From Flavobacterium anseongense (GTDB lineage Bacteria; Bacteroidota; Bacteroidia; Flavobacteriales; Flavobacteriaceae), in contig NZ_JAKIHN010000003.1 of NCBI RefSeq assembly GCF_021608185.1, positions 62,001-126,000 of the forward strand: a stretch of 64,000 nt of DNA, given 5' to 3'. The position numbers were made by a program, and so were the translations under genes. The notes under the pieces are model-generated. The model was not told the DNA's origin and searched no databases. It saw only the letters and a program-made list of their open reading frames with translations. This document shows, piece by piece, positions 51,932 to 61,394 of this stretch (the first letter of the stretch is position 1; each line of letters starts with the position of its first letter).

Positions 51932-52656
51932 GATTTTCTTCTAAACTCGCTCAAGAAAATCGCAGTTGCGGTTGCGACATTTAAACTTTCCGTTTTTTGG
52001 ATGTCACCAAATCTTGGAATGGCTATTCTGTTTTTTATATTTTTTTCTAAAGCCGCAGAAATTCCATTGGCTTCGTTTCCTAAAACTAAAATCCCTTCTT
52101 TGGGTAAGGTTTCTTTATAAATGTTTTTGCCATCCATAAAAGTACCAAAAACTGGAAGTTCACTTTGTAAAACATAATCTTTCAAATCAACATAATTCAC
52201 CTTTACTCTGGTAATCGAACCCATTGTTGCCTGAATTACTTTTGGATTATAAACATCGACAGTTTCGGGCGAACATAGCAATTGTGTGACGCCAAACCAA
52301 TCGCAAAGCCGAATAATAGTTCCTAAATTTCCCGGATCGCGAATGTCATCTAAAGCGATAATCAATCCGTTAGTATCTATTTCGGTCGCTGCCGGAATTT
52401 TAAAAATAGCCAAACAGGAACTTGCTGAACTCAAAGCCGAAATTCGTTTCATGTCTTGCTCTTTTACTATTGTTTTTTTGGAAATGGATACTTGTTCAAA
52501 AACAGCTTCGGTTTCAAATAAATGTTCCAGCACAAAATTTGATGCTAACAATTCCTGTATTACTTTTACGCCTTCGGCAATAAATAATTGATGCTCGATT
52601 CGGTATTTTTTATGTTGAAGACTCGTAATTAATTTTATTTGGTTTTTACTAACCAT
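51928..52656 (-). CDS. TrmH/SpoU-family RNA 2'-O-methyltransferase
   Basis: A 242-residue knotted SPOUT methyltransferase from the ATG at 52656 (MVSKNQIKLITSLQHKKYR); the 65 extra upstream codons overlap tamL's promoter and are not family-like. It has the substrate-binding N-terminal domain, then motif 1 LDDIRDPGNLGTIIRLCDWF, motif 2 ILVLGNEANGIS and motif 3 IPRFGDIQKTESLNVATATAIF. It should methylate rRNA or tRNA ribose. It is divergent from tamL with a short shared promoter region. Confidence 0.93.
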   Translation of the reverse strand: MVSKNQIKLITSLQHKKYRIEHQLFIAEGVKVIQELLASNFVLEHLFETEAVFEQVSISKKTIVKEQDMKRISALSSASSCLAIFKIPAATEIDTNGLIIALDDIRDPGNLGTIIRLCDWFGVTQLLCSPETVDVYNPKVIQATMGSITRVKVNYVDLKDYVLQSELPVFGTFMDGKNIYKETLPKEGILVLGNEANGISAALEKNIKNRIAIPRFGDIQKTESLNVATATAIFLSEFRRKS

Positions 52657-52665
52657 AAAATACTG

Positions 52666-52673
52666 TATTTTTG
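52666..52673 (+). promoter_or_regulatory. tamL promoter -7 element
   Basis: TATTTTTG matches TAnnTTTG exactly and lies 20 bases before the tamL TTG start, consistent with that start. Confidence 0.55.
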
Positions 52674-52693
52674 AATTAAATATTTCGCAACAC

Positions 52694-55246
52694 TTGAAAA
52701 ATAGTATCACAAAAATATCATTATTTATTATAACCGGACTAATTATCTTTGGTTGCAACACCACAAAAAGAGTTCCTGACGGTAAAAGTCTTCTAACCAA
52801 AAACGATATTTTTGTCGATGGCAAAAAAGACAATAGCGAAGATGTCTTCAATCAGTTATATCAAAAACAAAACACTTCTATTCTTGGTTACCGACTTAGA
52901 TTGAATATTTACAATTTGGCAAAGCAAAAAACCGATTCGATTTACAGAGCCAAGTTTGCCAAAAATCCAAAAAAATATTTCCGAAAAGCAAAATGGCTTT
53001 CTAAAAAGCAGGTCAAAAGATTAGGCGAATCTTTTTGGTATTCGGGGGTTCATAATTTCCTGAGAAAAACAGGTGAAGCTCCGGTTATCTTGGATACTAC
53101 AAGCACTAAAAAGTCGCTTCGCCGTTTAAAATATTATTATTATACACGCGGTTATTTTGATGTAGCGGCTAATTATAAAATCGACAGCGTCAGTAAGAAA
53201 AAAGTAAAACTAACTTACGAAATCATAAAAGGAAATCCTTACATCATTGACAGTATCAACAGTCATATTTCGAGCAATCCGTTAGATTCTATATATCAAT
53301 TAAGAAAAAGAAACTCCTTTATAAAATCGGGCAAACGAGTTGATTATTCTAATTTCGATGCTGAAAAAGCCAGAATCACTGAAGATTTTAGAAACAATGG
53401 TGCCTTTCGCTTTCAACAAAACTATGTGACCTATGTAATTGATTCTATAAAAAGTAAGCATCTGGCCAATGTAGATTTGAATATTGAAAACGAATCAATA
53501 AGAGTCGATGACAGCTTGTACAGCGTTCCTTTTGAATTGTATAAAATCAGCAAGGTTAACATTTATACCGATCATAGTCCGGCCAATCAAAATCTTCCCA
53601 TAAAAGACAGCACCGTTTATAAAGATTTCACTTTGTATAGTGTTAACAAATTGAAATACCGTCCAAAAGCAATTACAGATGGTGTCTTTGTAACCAAAGG
53701 CAATTATTTTTCGGATAATAAAACGACCTTGACATCAAAGTATTTGAGCAATCTTAAAGTTTTCAATTATCCATTGATTCAATATATTGAAGATAAAAAT
53801 GAAAAAAACGGCTTAATTGCGAATATTTATTTATCGCCAAGAAAAAAGTATACGTTTGGTTTTTCAACCGATTTTATTCATTCCAACATACAGGATTTCG
53901 GAATATCCGGAAATACTTTTTTGAGTATCCGAAACGTTTTCAATGGTGCTGAAACTTTTGAAATTGGAACCAGAGGAAGTATTGGCGCCTCTAAAGATTT
54001 TGCCAATCCAAACAATAATTTTTTCAACATTTCAGAAATTGGAGCGGATGCCAGATTGAATTTCCCGCGATTGTTTTTGCCTTTCAAAACAGATAAAATC
54101 ATTCCGAAAACCATGATTCCTTACACTACAATCAGTGTAGGTTACTCGAAACAAACCAACATCGGATTAGACAAACAAAACTTCACCAGTTCACTGGTTT
54201 ATAATTGGACGCCAAAAAAAAATACAACTTTCCGATTTGATTTGTTTAATGTGCAGTTTGTAAAGAATATAAATCCGGGTAACTATTTTAATGTATATCG
54301 TTCTTCTTATAAAGCTTTAAATCAATTTGCAATTAATTATGGTGCAGATACGGCTTATTTTCAAGGTGGAGATTATGCTAACGGTTTAATAATTAATGAC
54401 GGAGTCAACGGTTTCCTAAACGATGTTAACAATGGTGTGATTGTACCTTCAGCCAATGACACTAAAGCCATCAATAGCATCGTTGAACAAAAAAGAAGAT
54501 TAACCGAAGACAATTTAATTGTTGCTTCGAGTATTGCCTTTTCAAAAACATCTCAAAAAGATTTATCCGATAACACTTTTTATGCCATCAAAGCAAAGGT
54601 AGAATCAGCCGGAAACTTAATGTCACTGATTGCCGGTGCTTCAAATCAAACTCAAAACAATTCGAAAACAGCTTTTGGCGTTGAATTTTCGCAGTACATT
54701 AAAACCGAGTTTGAGTATATAAAACACTGGGATTTACGACGTAAAAAAGTATTGGCCACCAAAGCATTTGCAGGAGTCGCGATTCCTTATGGCAACTCGA
54801 ATAGCGTTCCGTTTTCGCGAAGTTATTTTGCCGGTGGAACAAACGATATCAGAGCATGGCAATCCTACGGTTTAGGTCCGGGTAAAACGGGTTCGGTTAA
54901 TGATTTTAACGAAGCCAACATGAAATTGCTGTTTAGCACCGAATTCCGTTTCAATATTTTCCAAAAGTTAAATGGTGCTTTTTTTGTTGATACCGGAAAT
55001 ATTTGGAATATCAGTGATATTGCCACCAATAACAATAAAGATGCTATTTTTTCAGGTTTAAAATCGTTAGAAAACATTGCTGTTGGTTCCGGTTTCGGAT
55101 TTAGATATGATTTCAATTTCTTTATAGTCCGAATAGATTTGGGTTTCAAAACCTACAATCCTGCTAATCCGGAAAACGAAAAATGGTTGAAAGAAATGCG
55201 TTTTGATAAATCCGTTTTAAATATTGGAATAAATTATCCTTTCTAA
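52694..55246 (+). CDS. tamL: BamA/TamA-family outer-membrane lipoprotein TamL, TTG start
   Basis: An 850-residue Omp85-family protein. The start is TTG at 52694: only this start gives the lipoprotein signal SLFIITGLIIFGC (lipobox Cys at 21), and no in-frame ATG lies nearby. POTRA-like domains cover about 30-380 (TTSTKKSLRRLKYYYYTRGY; GYFDVAANYKID), followed by a 16-strand-type barrel with the conserved FAGGTNDIRAWQSYGLGPG loop and RIDLGFKTYNPANP near the C-terminus. TamL is the Bacteroidota lipoprotein counterpart of TamA. The neighbourhood porT - tamL is as in F. johnsoniae as I recall it. Confidence 0.88.
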   Translation: MKNSITKISLFIITGLIIFGCNTTKRVPDGKSLLTKNDIFVDGKKDNSEDVFNQLYQKQNTSILGYRLRLNIYNLAKQKTDSIYRAKFAKNPKKYFRKAKWLSKKQVKRLGESFWYSGVHNFLRKTGEAPVILDTTSTKKSLRRLKYYYYTRGYFDVAANYKIDSVSKKKVKLTYEIIKGNPYIIDSINSHISSNPLDSIYQLRKRNSFIKSGKRVDYSNFDAEKARITEDFRNNGAFRFQQNYVTYVIDSIKSKHLANVDLNIENESIRVDDSLYSVPFELYKISKVNIYTDHSPANQNLPIKDSTVYKDFTLYSVNKLKYRPKAITDGVFVTKGNYFSDNKTTLTSKYLSNLKVFNYPLIQYIEDKNEKNGLIANIYLSPRKKYTFGFSTDFIHSNIQDFGISGNTFLSIRNVFNGAETFEIGTRGSIGASKDFANPNNNFFNISEIGADARLNFPRLFLPFKTDKIIPKTMIPYTTISVGYSKQTNIGLDKQNFTSSLVYNWTPKKNTTFRFDLFNVQFVKNINPGNYFNVYRSSYKALNQFAINYGADTAYFQGGDYANGLIINDGVNGFLNDVNNGVIVPSANDTKAINSIVEQKRRLTEDNLIVASSIAFSKTSQKDLSDNTFYAIKAKVESAGNLMSLIAGASNQTQNNSKTAFGVEFSQYIKTEFEYIKHWDLRRKKVLATKAFAGVAIPYGNSNSVPFSRSYFAGGTNDIRAWQSYGLGPGKTGSVNDFNEANMKLLFSTEFRFNIFQKLNGAFFVDTGNIWNISDIATNNNKDAIFSGLKSLENIAVGSGFGFRYDFNFFIVRIDLGFKTYNPANPENEKWLKEMRFDKSVLNIGINYPF

Positions 55247-55259
55247 AATTAGAAATTAT

Positions 55260-55267
55260 TATTTTTG
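55260..55267 (+). promoter_or_regulatory. fbaA promoter -7 element
   Basis: TATTTTTG is an exact TAnnTTTG match 28 bases before the fbaA ATG. Confidence 0.6.
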
Positions 55268-55295
55268 TAAACTTAACTTAAAAACGACACAAACA

Positions 55296-56363
55296 ATGGC
55301 TCACAATATAAAACCTGGAGTAGCAACAGGAGATGAAGTTCAAGCAATTTTTGCTTACGCGAAAGAAAAAGGATTTGCACTTCCTGCAGTAAACGTAATT
55401 GGTTCAAGTACAATTAATGGTGTTTTAGAAACTGCAGCAAAATTAAATGCTCCCGTTATTATTCAATTTTCTAATGGCGGTGCCGCTTATAATGCAGGAA
55501 AAGGACTTTCGAATGCCGGAGAAAAAGCAGCTATCGCAGGTGGAATTGCAGGAGCAAAACACATTCATACTTTAGCAGAAGCATATGGCGCTACTGTTAT
55601 TCTTCATACAGATCATTGCGCTAAAAAATTATTGCCTTGGATTGATGGTTTGTTAGATGCTTCTGAAAAGCATTTTGCCGAAACCGGAAAACCATTGTAT
55701 TCTTCACACATGATTGATTTATCAGAAGAACCTATCGAAGAAAATATCGAAATCTGTAAAACCTATTTGGCACGAATGAGCAAAATGGGAATGACCTTAG
55801 AAATCGAACTTGGAATTACAGGTGGTGAAGAAGATGGTGTTGACAATTCAGATGTTGACAGCTCAAAATTATACACACAACCGGAAGAAGTAGCTTATGC
55901 TTATGAAGAGTTGATGAAAGTTTCTCCAAAATTTACTATCGCGGCAGCTTTCGGAAATGTTCACGGAGTTTACAAACCGGGAAATGTGAAACTGACTCCG
56001 AAAATCTTGAAAAATTCCCAGGATTATGTTCAGAATAAATTCAACACAGGTCACAATCCGGTTGATTTTGTTTTCCATGGTGGTTCTGGTTCTACTCTTG
56101 AAGAAATCAGAGAAGGAATTTCTTATGGTGTTATCAAAATGAATATCGATACTGATTTACAATTTGCGTTTACCGAAGGAATCCGAGATTATATGGTAAA
56201 CAACATTGATTACCTAAGAACTCAAATCGGAAATCCGGACGGAGCAGATTCTCCAAATAAAAAACACTACGATCCAAGAAAATGGATACGCGAAGGCGAA
56301 CTGACTTTCAACAAAAGATTAGAAGAAGCATTTGCTGACTTGAACAACGTTAACACATTGTAA
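55296..56363 (+). CDS. fbaA: Fructose-bisphosphate aldolase, class II
   Basis: A 355-residue zinc aldolase of glycolysis/gluconeogenesis. Zinc and substrate motifs: VILHTDHCAKKLLPWIDGLL (Asp and His), SSHMIDLSEEP, LEIELGITGGEEDGVDN, FGNVHGVYKPGN (His), FVFHGGSGS (His) and KMNIDTDLQFAFTEGIRDY. Length and order match the E. coli FbaA (class IIA) type. It is followed by a repeat hairpin and accD. Confidence 0.97.
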   Translation: MAHNIKPGVATGDEVQAIFAYAKEKGFALPAVNVIGSSTINGVLETAAKLNAPVIIQFSNGGAAYNAGKGLSNAGEKAAIAGGIAGAKHIHTLAEAYGATVILHTDHCAKKLLPWIDGLLDASEKHFAETGKPLYSSHMIDLSEEPIEENIEICKTYLARMSKMGMTLEIELGITGGEEDGVDNSDVDSSKLYTQPEEVAYAYEELMKVSPKFTIAAAFGNVHGVYKPGNVKLTPKILKNSQDYVQNKFNTGHNPVDFVFHGGSGSTLEEIREGISYGVIKMNIDTDLQFAFTEGIRDYMVNNIDYLRTQIGNPDGADSPNKKHYDPRKWIREGELTFNKRLEEAFADLNNVNTL

Positions 56364-56365
56364 AT

Positions 56366-56435
56366 TATGAGTTATGAATTATGAGTTATAAGTTGATGCT
56401 TTTAACTCATAACTTATAACTTTTAACTCATAACT
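56366..56435. terminator. Repeat-built hairpin between fbaA and accD
   Basis: Units of GAGTTATAAGTT on the left are complementary to AACTTATAACTT/AACTCATAAC units on the right. The tract fills almost the whole 80-base spacer. It lacks a long T-run after the 3' arm, so termination may be partial. Confidence 0.6.
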
Positions 56436-56443
56436 ATAAAATT

Positions 56444-57298
56444 ATGGCTTGGTTTAAAAGAACAGAAAAAGGGATTACCACCGCAACCGAAGACAAAAAA
56501 GACGTTCCAAAAGGGCTTTGGTATAAATCGCCTACAGGAAAAATTATTGACCAGGACGAATTGGCAAGAAATCTTTGGGTGAGTCCTGAAGATGATTTCC
56601 ATGTTAGAATTGGCAGTAAAGAATACTTTGAAATCTTATTTGATGACAATAAATTCAAAGAATTGGATGCAAAAATGACTTCAAAAGATCCATTAAACTT
56701 TGTAGATACTAAAAAATATTCAGACCGATTAAAAGACGCTATCGAGAAAACAGGATTGAAAGATGCTGTTCGAACTGCAGTTGGAAAATCTAAAGGAAAA
56801 GATTTAGTAGTTTGCTGTATGGATTTTGCTTTTATTGGTGGTTCGATGGGCGCAGTTGTTGGTGAAAAAATAGCACGTGGAATTGATTATTCAATCAAAC
56901 ATAAAATCCCGTTTGTGATGATTTCAAAATCGGGTGGCGCACGTATGATGGAAGCCGCGTATTCGTTGATGCAATTGGCAAAAACGTCAGCAAAATTGGC
57001 GCAATTAGCCGAAGCTAAAATTCCATATATTTCACTTTGTACTGACCCTACAACGGGCGGAACAACCGCATCTTACGCGATGCTTGGCGATGTAAACATT
57101 TCTGAACCAGGTGCTTTAATTGGTTTTGCCGGACCAAGAGTTGTTCGTGACACCACCGGAAAAGATTTACCGGATGGTTTTCAAACGGCTGAGTTTGTAT
57201 TAGATCATGGCTTCCTTGATTTTATCACACCAAGAAAAGAATTGAAAGACAAGATTAATTTATACCTCGATTTGATTTTAAATCAGAATATTAGATAA
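56444..57298 (+). CDS. accD: Acetyl-CoA carboxylase carboxyltransferase beta subunit, zinc-less
   Basis: A 284-residue carboxyltransferase beta subunit of fatty-acid synthesis. The crotonase-like core has [64 protein letters not shown] and [12 protein letters not shown]. The N-terminal zinc ribbon is present as sequence ([34 protein letters not shown]) but all four canonical Cys are replaced. The fold may be kept by other contacts. The rest is complete, so the gene is taken as functional. Confidence 0.95.
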   Translation: MAWFKRTEKGITTATEDKKDVPKGLWYKSPTGKIIDQDELARNLWVSPEDDFHVRIGSKEYFEILFDDNKFKELDAKMTSKDPLNFVDTKKYSDRLKDAIEKTGLKDAVRTAVGKSKGKDLVVCCMDFAFIGGSMGAVVGEKIARGIDYSIKHKIPFVMISKSGGARMMEAAYSLMQLAKTSAKLAQLAEAKIPYISLCTDPTTGGTTASYAMLGDVNISEPGALIGFAGPRVVRDTTGKDLPDGFQTAEFVLDHGFLDFITPRKELKDKINLYLDLILNQNIR

Positions 57299-57332
57299 TA
57301 AAAAACCCTGAGTTAAAGCTCAGGGTTTTTTA
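57299..57332. terminator. Bidirectional terminator after accD
   Basis: ACCCTGAG and CTCAGGGT stems around a short loop have A/T-runs on both sides, between two convergent genes. Confidence 0.88.
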
Positions 57333-57345
57333 TTGTTTATTAATT

Positions 57346-58599
57346 CTACATTCCGCTTCTAATCGCTTCAACAGGGTCTAATCGCGAAGCTGAAACAGCA
57401 GGTAAAATTCCGGCCATTAATCCAATAATAGCAGCCAAACTTGTTCCGAGAATAATATTACCTAAACCGAGGACGAATTCAAAATCTAAAACATTTGTCA
57501 TTATTACAGCAATAAACCAGACCAGCAGCAGCCCTACTATTCCACCAATAACACACAGAATAATTGCTTCGAAAAGAAATTGGAAAAGTATAAACTTGTT
57601 TTTGGCTCCCAATGATTTTTGAATTCCGATTAAGTTGGTTCTTTCTTTCACTGAAACAAACATGATGTTGGCTATACCAAAACCGCCAACCAAAAGTGAA
57701 AATCCGGATATGATCCAACCTCCGATTTTTAGACTTGAAATAACTCCGTCAATCATATCAGTAAGACCTGAAAGTATATTGACAAAGAAATTGTCTATTT
57801 CTCCTTGCTTCACACCTCTGTAATTGCGTAGCTTTTGTGAAATTTCACCTTTTAACGCATCTATATCAGCTCCTTTTTCAGGTTTTATGACTACTACGCT
57901 CAACACATTTTCGTTGTTATCGCCATATAAACTTCGAAGGAAATTGGATGGGAAAAAAGCCGAAGTATCATCACCACCACCTAATTCCATTCCGGAACCT
58001 TTCTTTTTGGTAACTCCAATAACGGTAAATCGCTGTCCATACATTCTGATTGTTTTACCAATTGGATTCCCATTTTCGAATAGTTGTTCTGCAATATCAT
58101 GACCTATAACCACAACCTGCTTGCCCGAATTAGATTCCAATTCATTAAAAAAACGCCCTTCTGCAAACTCCATTCTCTGTATATCAACGAATTCATAAGT
58201 AACCGCAACCATATTTACATTAGAAACCGTTTTAGATTCAAACTTGACATTTTCACTACCGGTAAAATATTGAAAACAGGAATTCTCAACATTGCTTAAC
58301 GTAGCTTTCAGGTATTGATATTCTTCATACTTCACATTAGGAAACTGTTCCCTTTTCCAACGCGGAACATCGGTTGGCCCAAATGACTGACTTGTTAAAT
58401 AGATTGTGTTTTTATCCAGAGTGCTTAAGTCAGCTTTGATTTTTCTGTCTAAAGAATCAACAGCGGCAAGCACCGCAATAATAGAAAATATCCCAATCGT
58501 CACACCCAATAAAGAAAGCATGGTTCGCAGTTTGTTGTTGCGCAGCGCATTCATGGCAAAAGCAAAACTTTCTTTGAGTAATCTTAAGTAAAGTAACAT
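57346..58599 (-). CDS. ABC transporter permease, MacB/FtsX type
   Basis: A 417-residue permease: an N-terminal helix (LRTMLSLLGVTIGIFSIIAVLAA), a MacB-like periplasmic domain (about 60-265; KQVVVIGHDIAEQLFENGNP, GQRFTVIGVTKKKGSG), then three C-terminal helices with the FtsX motif (SVKERTNLIGIQKSLGAKNKFILFQFLFE and the end SRLDPVEAIRSGM). It would work with a separate LolD/MacB-type ATPase in lipoprotein sorting or macrolide/peptide efflux. No ATPase gene is adjacent. It reads away from purH. Confidence 0.9.
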   Translation of the reverse strand: MLLYLRLLKESFAFAMNALRNNKLRTMLSLLGVTIGIFSIIAVLAAVDSLDRKIKADLSTLDKNTIYLTSQSFGPTDVPRWKREQFPNVKYEEYQYLKATLSNVENSCFQYFTGSENVKFESKTVSNVNMVAVTYEFVDIQRMEFAEGRFFNELESNSGKQVVVIGHDIAEQLFENGNPIGKTIRMYGQRFTVIGVTKKKGSGMELGGGDDTSAFFPSNFLRSLYGDNNENVLSVVVIKPEKGADIDALKGEISQKLRNYRGVKQGEIDNFFVNILSGLTDMIDGVISSLKIGGWIISGFSLLVGGFGIANIMFVSVKERTNLIGIQKSLGAKNKFILFQFLFEAIILCVIGGIVGLLLVWFIAVIMTNVLDFEFVLGLGNIILGTSLAAIIGLMAGILPAVSASRLDPVEAIRSGM

Positions 58600-58708
58600 T
58601 TAGGTTGGTTTATAGTGTTGTAAATTTCGATAAAAATAACGAAAATCAGCGCTATTTTTAAGATTGCTGTATTGGTGTCAAAAAATAAAATATTGTTACA
58701 CTTCTTGC

Positions 58709-58739
58709 TTGAATTTTGCCTGTAAAAAAACTACTTTTG
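58709..58739 (+). promoter_or_regulatory. purH promoter
   Basis: TTG (58709-58711), 20 bases, TACTTTTG (58732-58739): a full -33/-7 match, 45 bases before the purH ATG. Confidence 0.75.
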
Positions 58740-58753
58740 TTGGCTTAAATCTA

Positions 58754-58769
58754 CCTGTCGGCAGACAGG
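58754..58769. repeat. REP-like palindrome in the purH leader
   Basis: CCTGTC-GGCA-GACAGG is a perfect 6-bp-arm hairpin between the purH promoter and start codon; the RNA leader would carry it 15 bases before the ATG. Confidence 0.65.
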
Positions 58770-58784
58770 CACAACACACACAAC

Positions 58785-60311
58785 ATGAGCACTACAAAAA
58801 CAATCCAATCGGCACTGATTTCAGTCTTTTCAAAAGACGGATTAGAACCGATAGTTCGCAAACTACACGAACAAAACGTAACGATTTATTCCACAGGCGG
58901 AACAGAAGAATTCATCAACAATTTAGGAATTCCGGTTGTTCCTGTTGAAGAAGTTACATCATTCCCTGAAATTCTTGGCGGAAGAGTAAAGACTTTGCAT
59001 CCGAAAATCTTTGGCGGAATTCTAAACCGTCAGGACAACGAAACCGATGTTGCCCAAATGAAAGATTTTGAAATCCCACAAATTGATTTGGTGATTGTCG
59101 ATTTATATCCGTTTGAAAAAACGGTTGCTTCAGGAGCAAGTGAACAGGACATTATTGAAAAAATTGACATTGGCGGAATTTCACTAATAAGAGCTGCTGC
59201 CAAAAACTTCAAAGACACTGTTATAGTCGCTTCGGTAAATGAATATTCGCTTTTATTGGATTTTATTTCAACTCAAAACGGAGCTACCTCTTTGGAGCAA
59301 AGGAAACTTTTGGCATCGAAAGCATTCCATGTTTCTTCTCACTATGACACGGCAATCTTTAATTATTTTAATGAAGACGAAACAGTTTTCAAGGCCAGCA
59401 TTTCGGAAGGTCAGGTTTTGAGATATGGTGAAAACCCACATCAGAAAGGTTTCTTCTTTGGCGAATTTGATAAAATGTTTACCAAAGTTCATGGCAAAGA
59501 ATTATCTTATAACAATTTGTTAGATGTTGATGCTGCTGTGAATCTGATATTAGAATTCAAAAATAACGAACCAACATTTGCCATTTTAAAACACAACAAT
59601 GCCTGCGGATTGGCTACAAGAAACAATATGAAAGATGCCTATCTGGCGGCTTTGGCTTGCGATCCAACTTCAGCATTTGGTGGTGTTTTGATTGCTAACA
59701 GGAAAATAGATTTAGCTACAGCTAATGAAATAAATTCACTTTTTTGTGAAGTTGTCATTGCACCAAGTTATGATGATGAAGCGATTGCCGTTTTATCTGA
59801 AAAGAAAAACAGAATTATTTTAATTCAGCATGATGTGGAATTGCCAAACCGTCAGGTAAGAACTTGTCTAAATGGGTTATTGGTTCAAGACAGAAATAAT
59901 ATTACTGATGCAAAAGACGGCTTAAAAGTCGTTACAAATTCAGCCCCAACCCAGCAGGAAATAGATGATTTATTATTTGCATCAAAAATTTGTAAAAATA
60001 CTAAATCAAACACGATTGTATTTGCAAAAAACAGTACATTAGTAGCATCAGGAACAGGTCAGACTTCGAGAGTAGATGCGTTGAAACAAGCGATTGAAAA
60101 AGCGACAACTTTTGGCTTTGATTTGAATGGCGCAGTAATGGCTAGTGATGCTTTTTTTCCTTTCCCGGATTGTGTTGAAATCGCTCATAACGCTGGAATT
60201 ACTGCAGTTATTCAACCTGGTGGATCGATAAAAGACGAGCTTAGTATTAATTTTTGCAACGAAAATAAAGTTGCAATGGTATTTACCGGAACACGTCATT
60301 TTAAACATTAA
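58785..60311 (+). CDS. purH: Bifunctional AICAR formyltransferase / IMP cyclohydrolase
   Basis: PurH catalyses the last two steps of IMP synthesis. The 508-residue protein has the MGS-like cyclohydrolase domain (about 1-190; YSTGGTEEFI, GGRVKTLHPKIFGGILNR, IGGISLIRAAAKNF) and the formyltransferase domain with RYGENPHQKG, LKHNNACGLA (catalytic Lys-His), CDPTSAFGG and SDAFFPFPD. It stands alone between an ABC permease and mreB. Confidence 0.97.
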   Translation: MSTTKTIQSALISVFSKDGLEPIVRKLHEQNVTIYSTGGTEEFINNLGIPVVPVEEVTSFPEILGGRVKTLHPKIFGGILNRQDNETDVAQMKDFEIPQIDLVIVDLYPFEKTVASGASEQDIIEKIDIGGISLIRAAAKNFKDTVIVASVNEYSLLLDFISTQNGATSLEQRKLLASKAFHVSSHYDTAIFNYFNEDETVFKASISEGQVLRYGENPHQKGFFFGEFDKMFTKVHGKELSYNNLLDVDAAVNLILEFKNNEPTFAILKHNNACGLATRNNMKDAYLAALACDPTSAFGGVLIANRKIDLATANEINSLFCEVVIAPSYDDEAIAVLSEKKNRIILIQHDVELPNRQVRTCLNGLLVQDRNNITDAKDGLKVVTNSAPTQQEIDDLLFASKICKNTKSNTIVFAKNSTLVASGTGQTSRVDALKQAIEKATTFGFDLNGAVMASDAFFPFPDCVEIAHNAGITAVIQPGGSIKDELSINFCNENKVAMVFTGTRHFKH

Positions 60312-60317
60312 TTTGTT

Positions 60318-60325
60318 TAACTTTG
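60318..60325 (+). promoter_or_regulatory. mreB promoter -7 element
   Basis: TAACTTTG matches TAnnTTTG and lies 40 bases before the mreB ATG, directly after the purH stop. Confidence 0.6.
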
Positions 60326-60364
60326 TGCGTTAAATTTTTATAAACATTAACCCTAATAAACTAT

Positions 60365-61393
60365 ATGGGATTTTTTGATTTCATGACCGAGGATATTGCA
60401 ATTGACCTTGGTACCGCAAACACTCTGATAATACACAACGACAAAGTTGTAATTGACAGCCCCTCAATTGTTGCCAGAGACCGAATATCGGGAAAAATTA
60501 TCGCTGTTGGAAAAGAAGCCAACATGATGCAGGGAAAAACACATGAAAACATAAAAACCATACGACCGCTAAAAGATGGGGTTATTGCCGACTTTGATGC
60601 ATCCGAAAAAATGATTTCGATGTTTATCAAAAGTATTCCTGCTTTAAAGAAAAAAATGTTTACTCCGGCACTTCGAATGGTCGTTTGTATTCCATCCGGA
60701 ATAACCGAAGTAGAAATGCGTGCGGTAAAAGAAAGTTGTGAACGTGTAAACGGAAAAGAAGTATACTTAATCCACGAACCAATGGCTGCGGCAATTGGTA
60801 TTGGTATCGATATTATGCAGCCTAAAGGAAACATGATCGTAGATATAGGTGGTGGAACGACTGAAATTGCAGTTATCGCTTTGGGCGGAATTGTTTGCGA
60901 TAAATCAGTTAAGATCGCAGGTGACGTTTTCACGAATGATATCGTGTATTACATGAGAACACAACACAATTTATTTGTGGGTGAAAGCACTGCAGAAAAA
61001 ATCAAAATTACAATTGGTGCGGCGACTGATGATTTAGAAACACCACCGGATGATATGTCAGTTCAAGGTAGAGATTTATTGACCGGTAAACCAAAACAGG
61101 TTGAAGTATCGTACAGAGAAATCTCAAAAGCATTAGATAAATCAATCCAACGTATTGAAGATGCTATTATGGAAACTTTATCGCAAACACCACCAGAATT
61201 AGCAGCCGATATTTACAACACCGGTATTTATCTTGCGGGTGGAGGTTCGATGTTGAGAGGATTAGACAAACGTATTTCTCAAAAAACAGATTTACCGGTA
61301 TATATTGCTGAAGATCCATTAAGAGCTGTTGTTCGAGGAACGGGAATGGCACTTAAAAACATCCCGAAATTCAGAAGCATACTCATTAAATAA
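60365..61393 (+). CDS. mreB: Rod shape-determining protein MreB
   Basis: MreB is the bacterial actin that organises lateral wall synthesis. The 342-residue protein has the amphipathic N-terminus MGFFDFMTEDIAIDLG, the phosphate-1 loop IAIDLGTANTLI, EPMAAAIGIGIDI, the phosphate-2 loop VDIGGGTTEIAVI and the adenosine loop LAGGGSMLRGLDKRI. It heads mreB-mreC-mreD-mrdA, but a terminator lies between it and mreC. Confidence 0.97.
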   Translation: MGFFDFMTEDIAIDLGTANTLIIHNDKVVIDSPSIVARDRISGKIIAVGKEANMMQGKTHENIKTIRPLKDGVIADFDASEKMISMFIKSIPALKKKMFTPALRMVVCIPSGITEVEMRAVKESCERVNGKEVYLIHEPMAAAIGIGIDIMQPKGNMIVDIGGGTTEIAVIALGGIVCDKSVKIAGDVFTNDIVYYMRTQHNLFVGESTAEKIKITIGAATDDLETPPDDMSVQGRDLLTGKPKQVEVSYREISKALDKSIQRIEDAIMETLSQTPPELAADIYNTGIYLAGGGSMLRGLDKRISQKTDLPVYIAEDPLRAVVRGTGMALKNIPKFRSILIK

Positions 61394-61394
61394 A

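Noticed and set aside
52657..52851. 65-codon N-terminal extension of the rRNA methyltransferase
   Set aside because: It would run antisense through the tamL promoter and signal peptide and is not family-like.
58664..58948. 94-codon plus-strand ORF upstream of purH
   Set aside because: It crosses the purH promoter and palindrome and overlaps purH in another frame; the peptide is the translation of a REP-like repeat.
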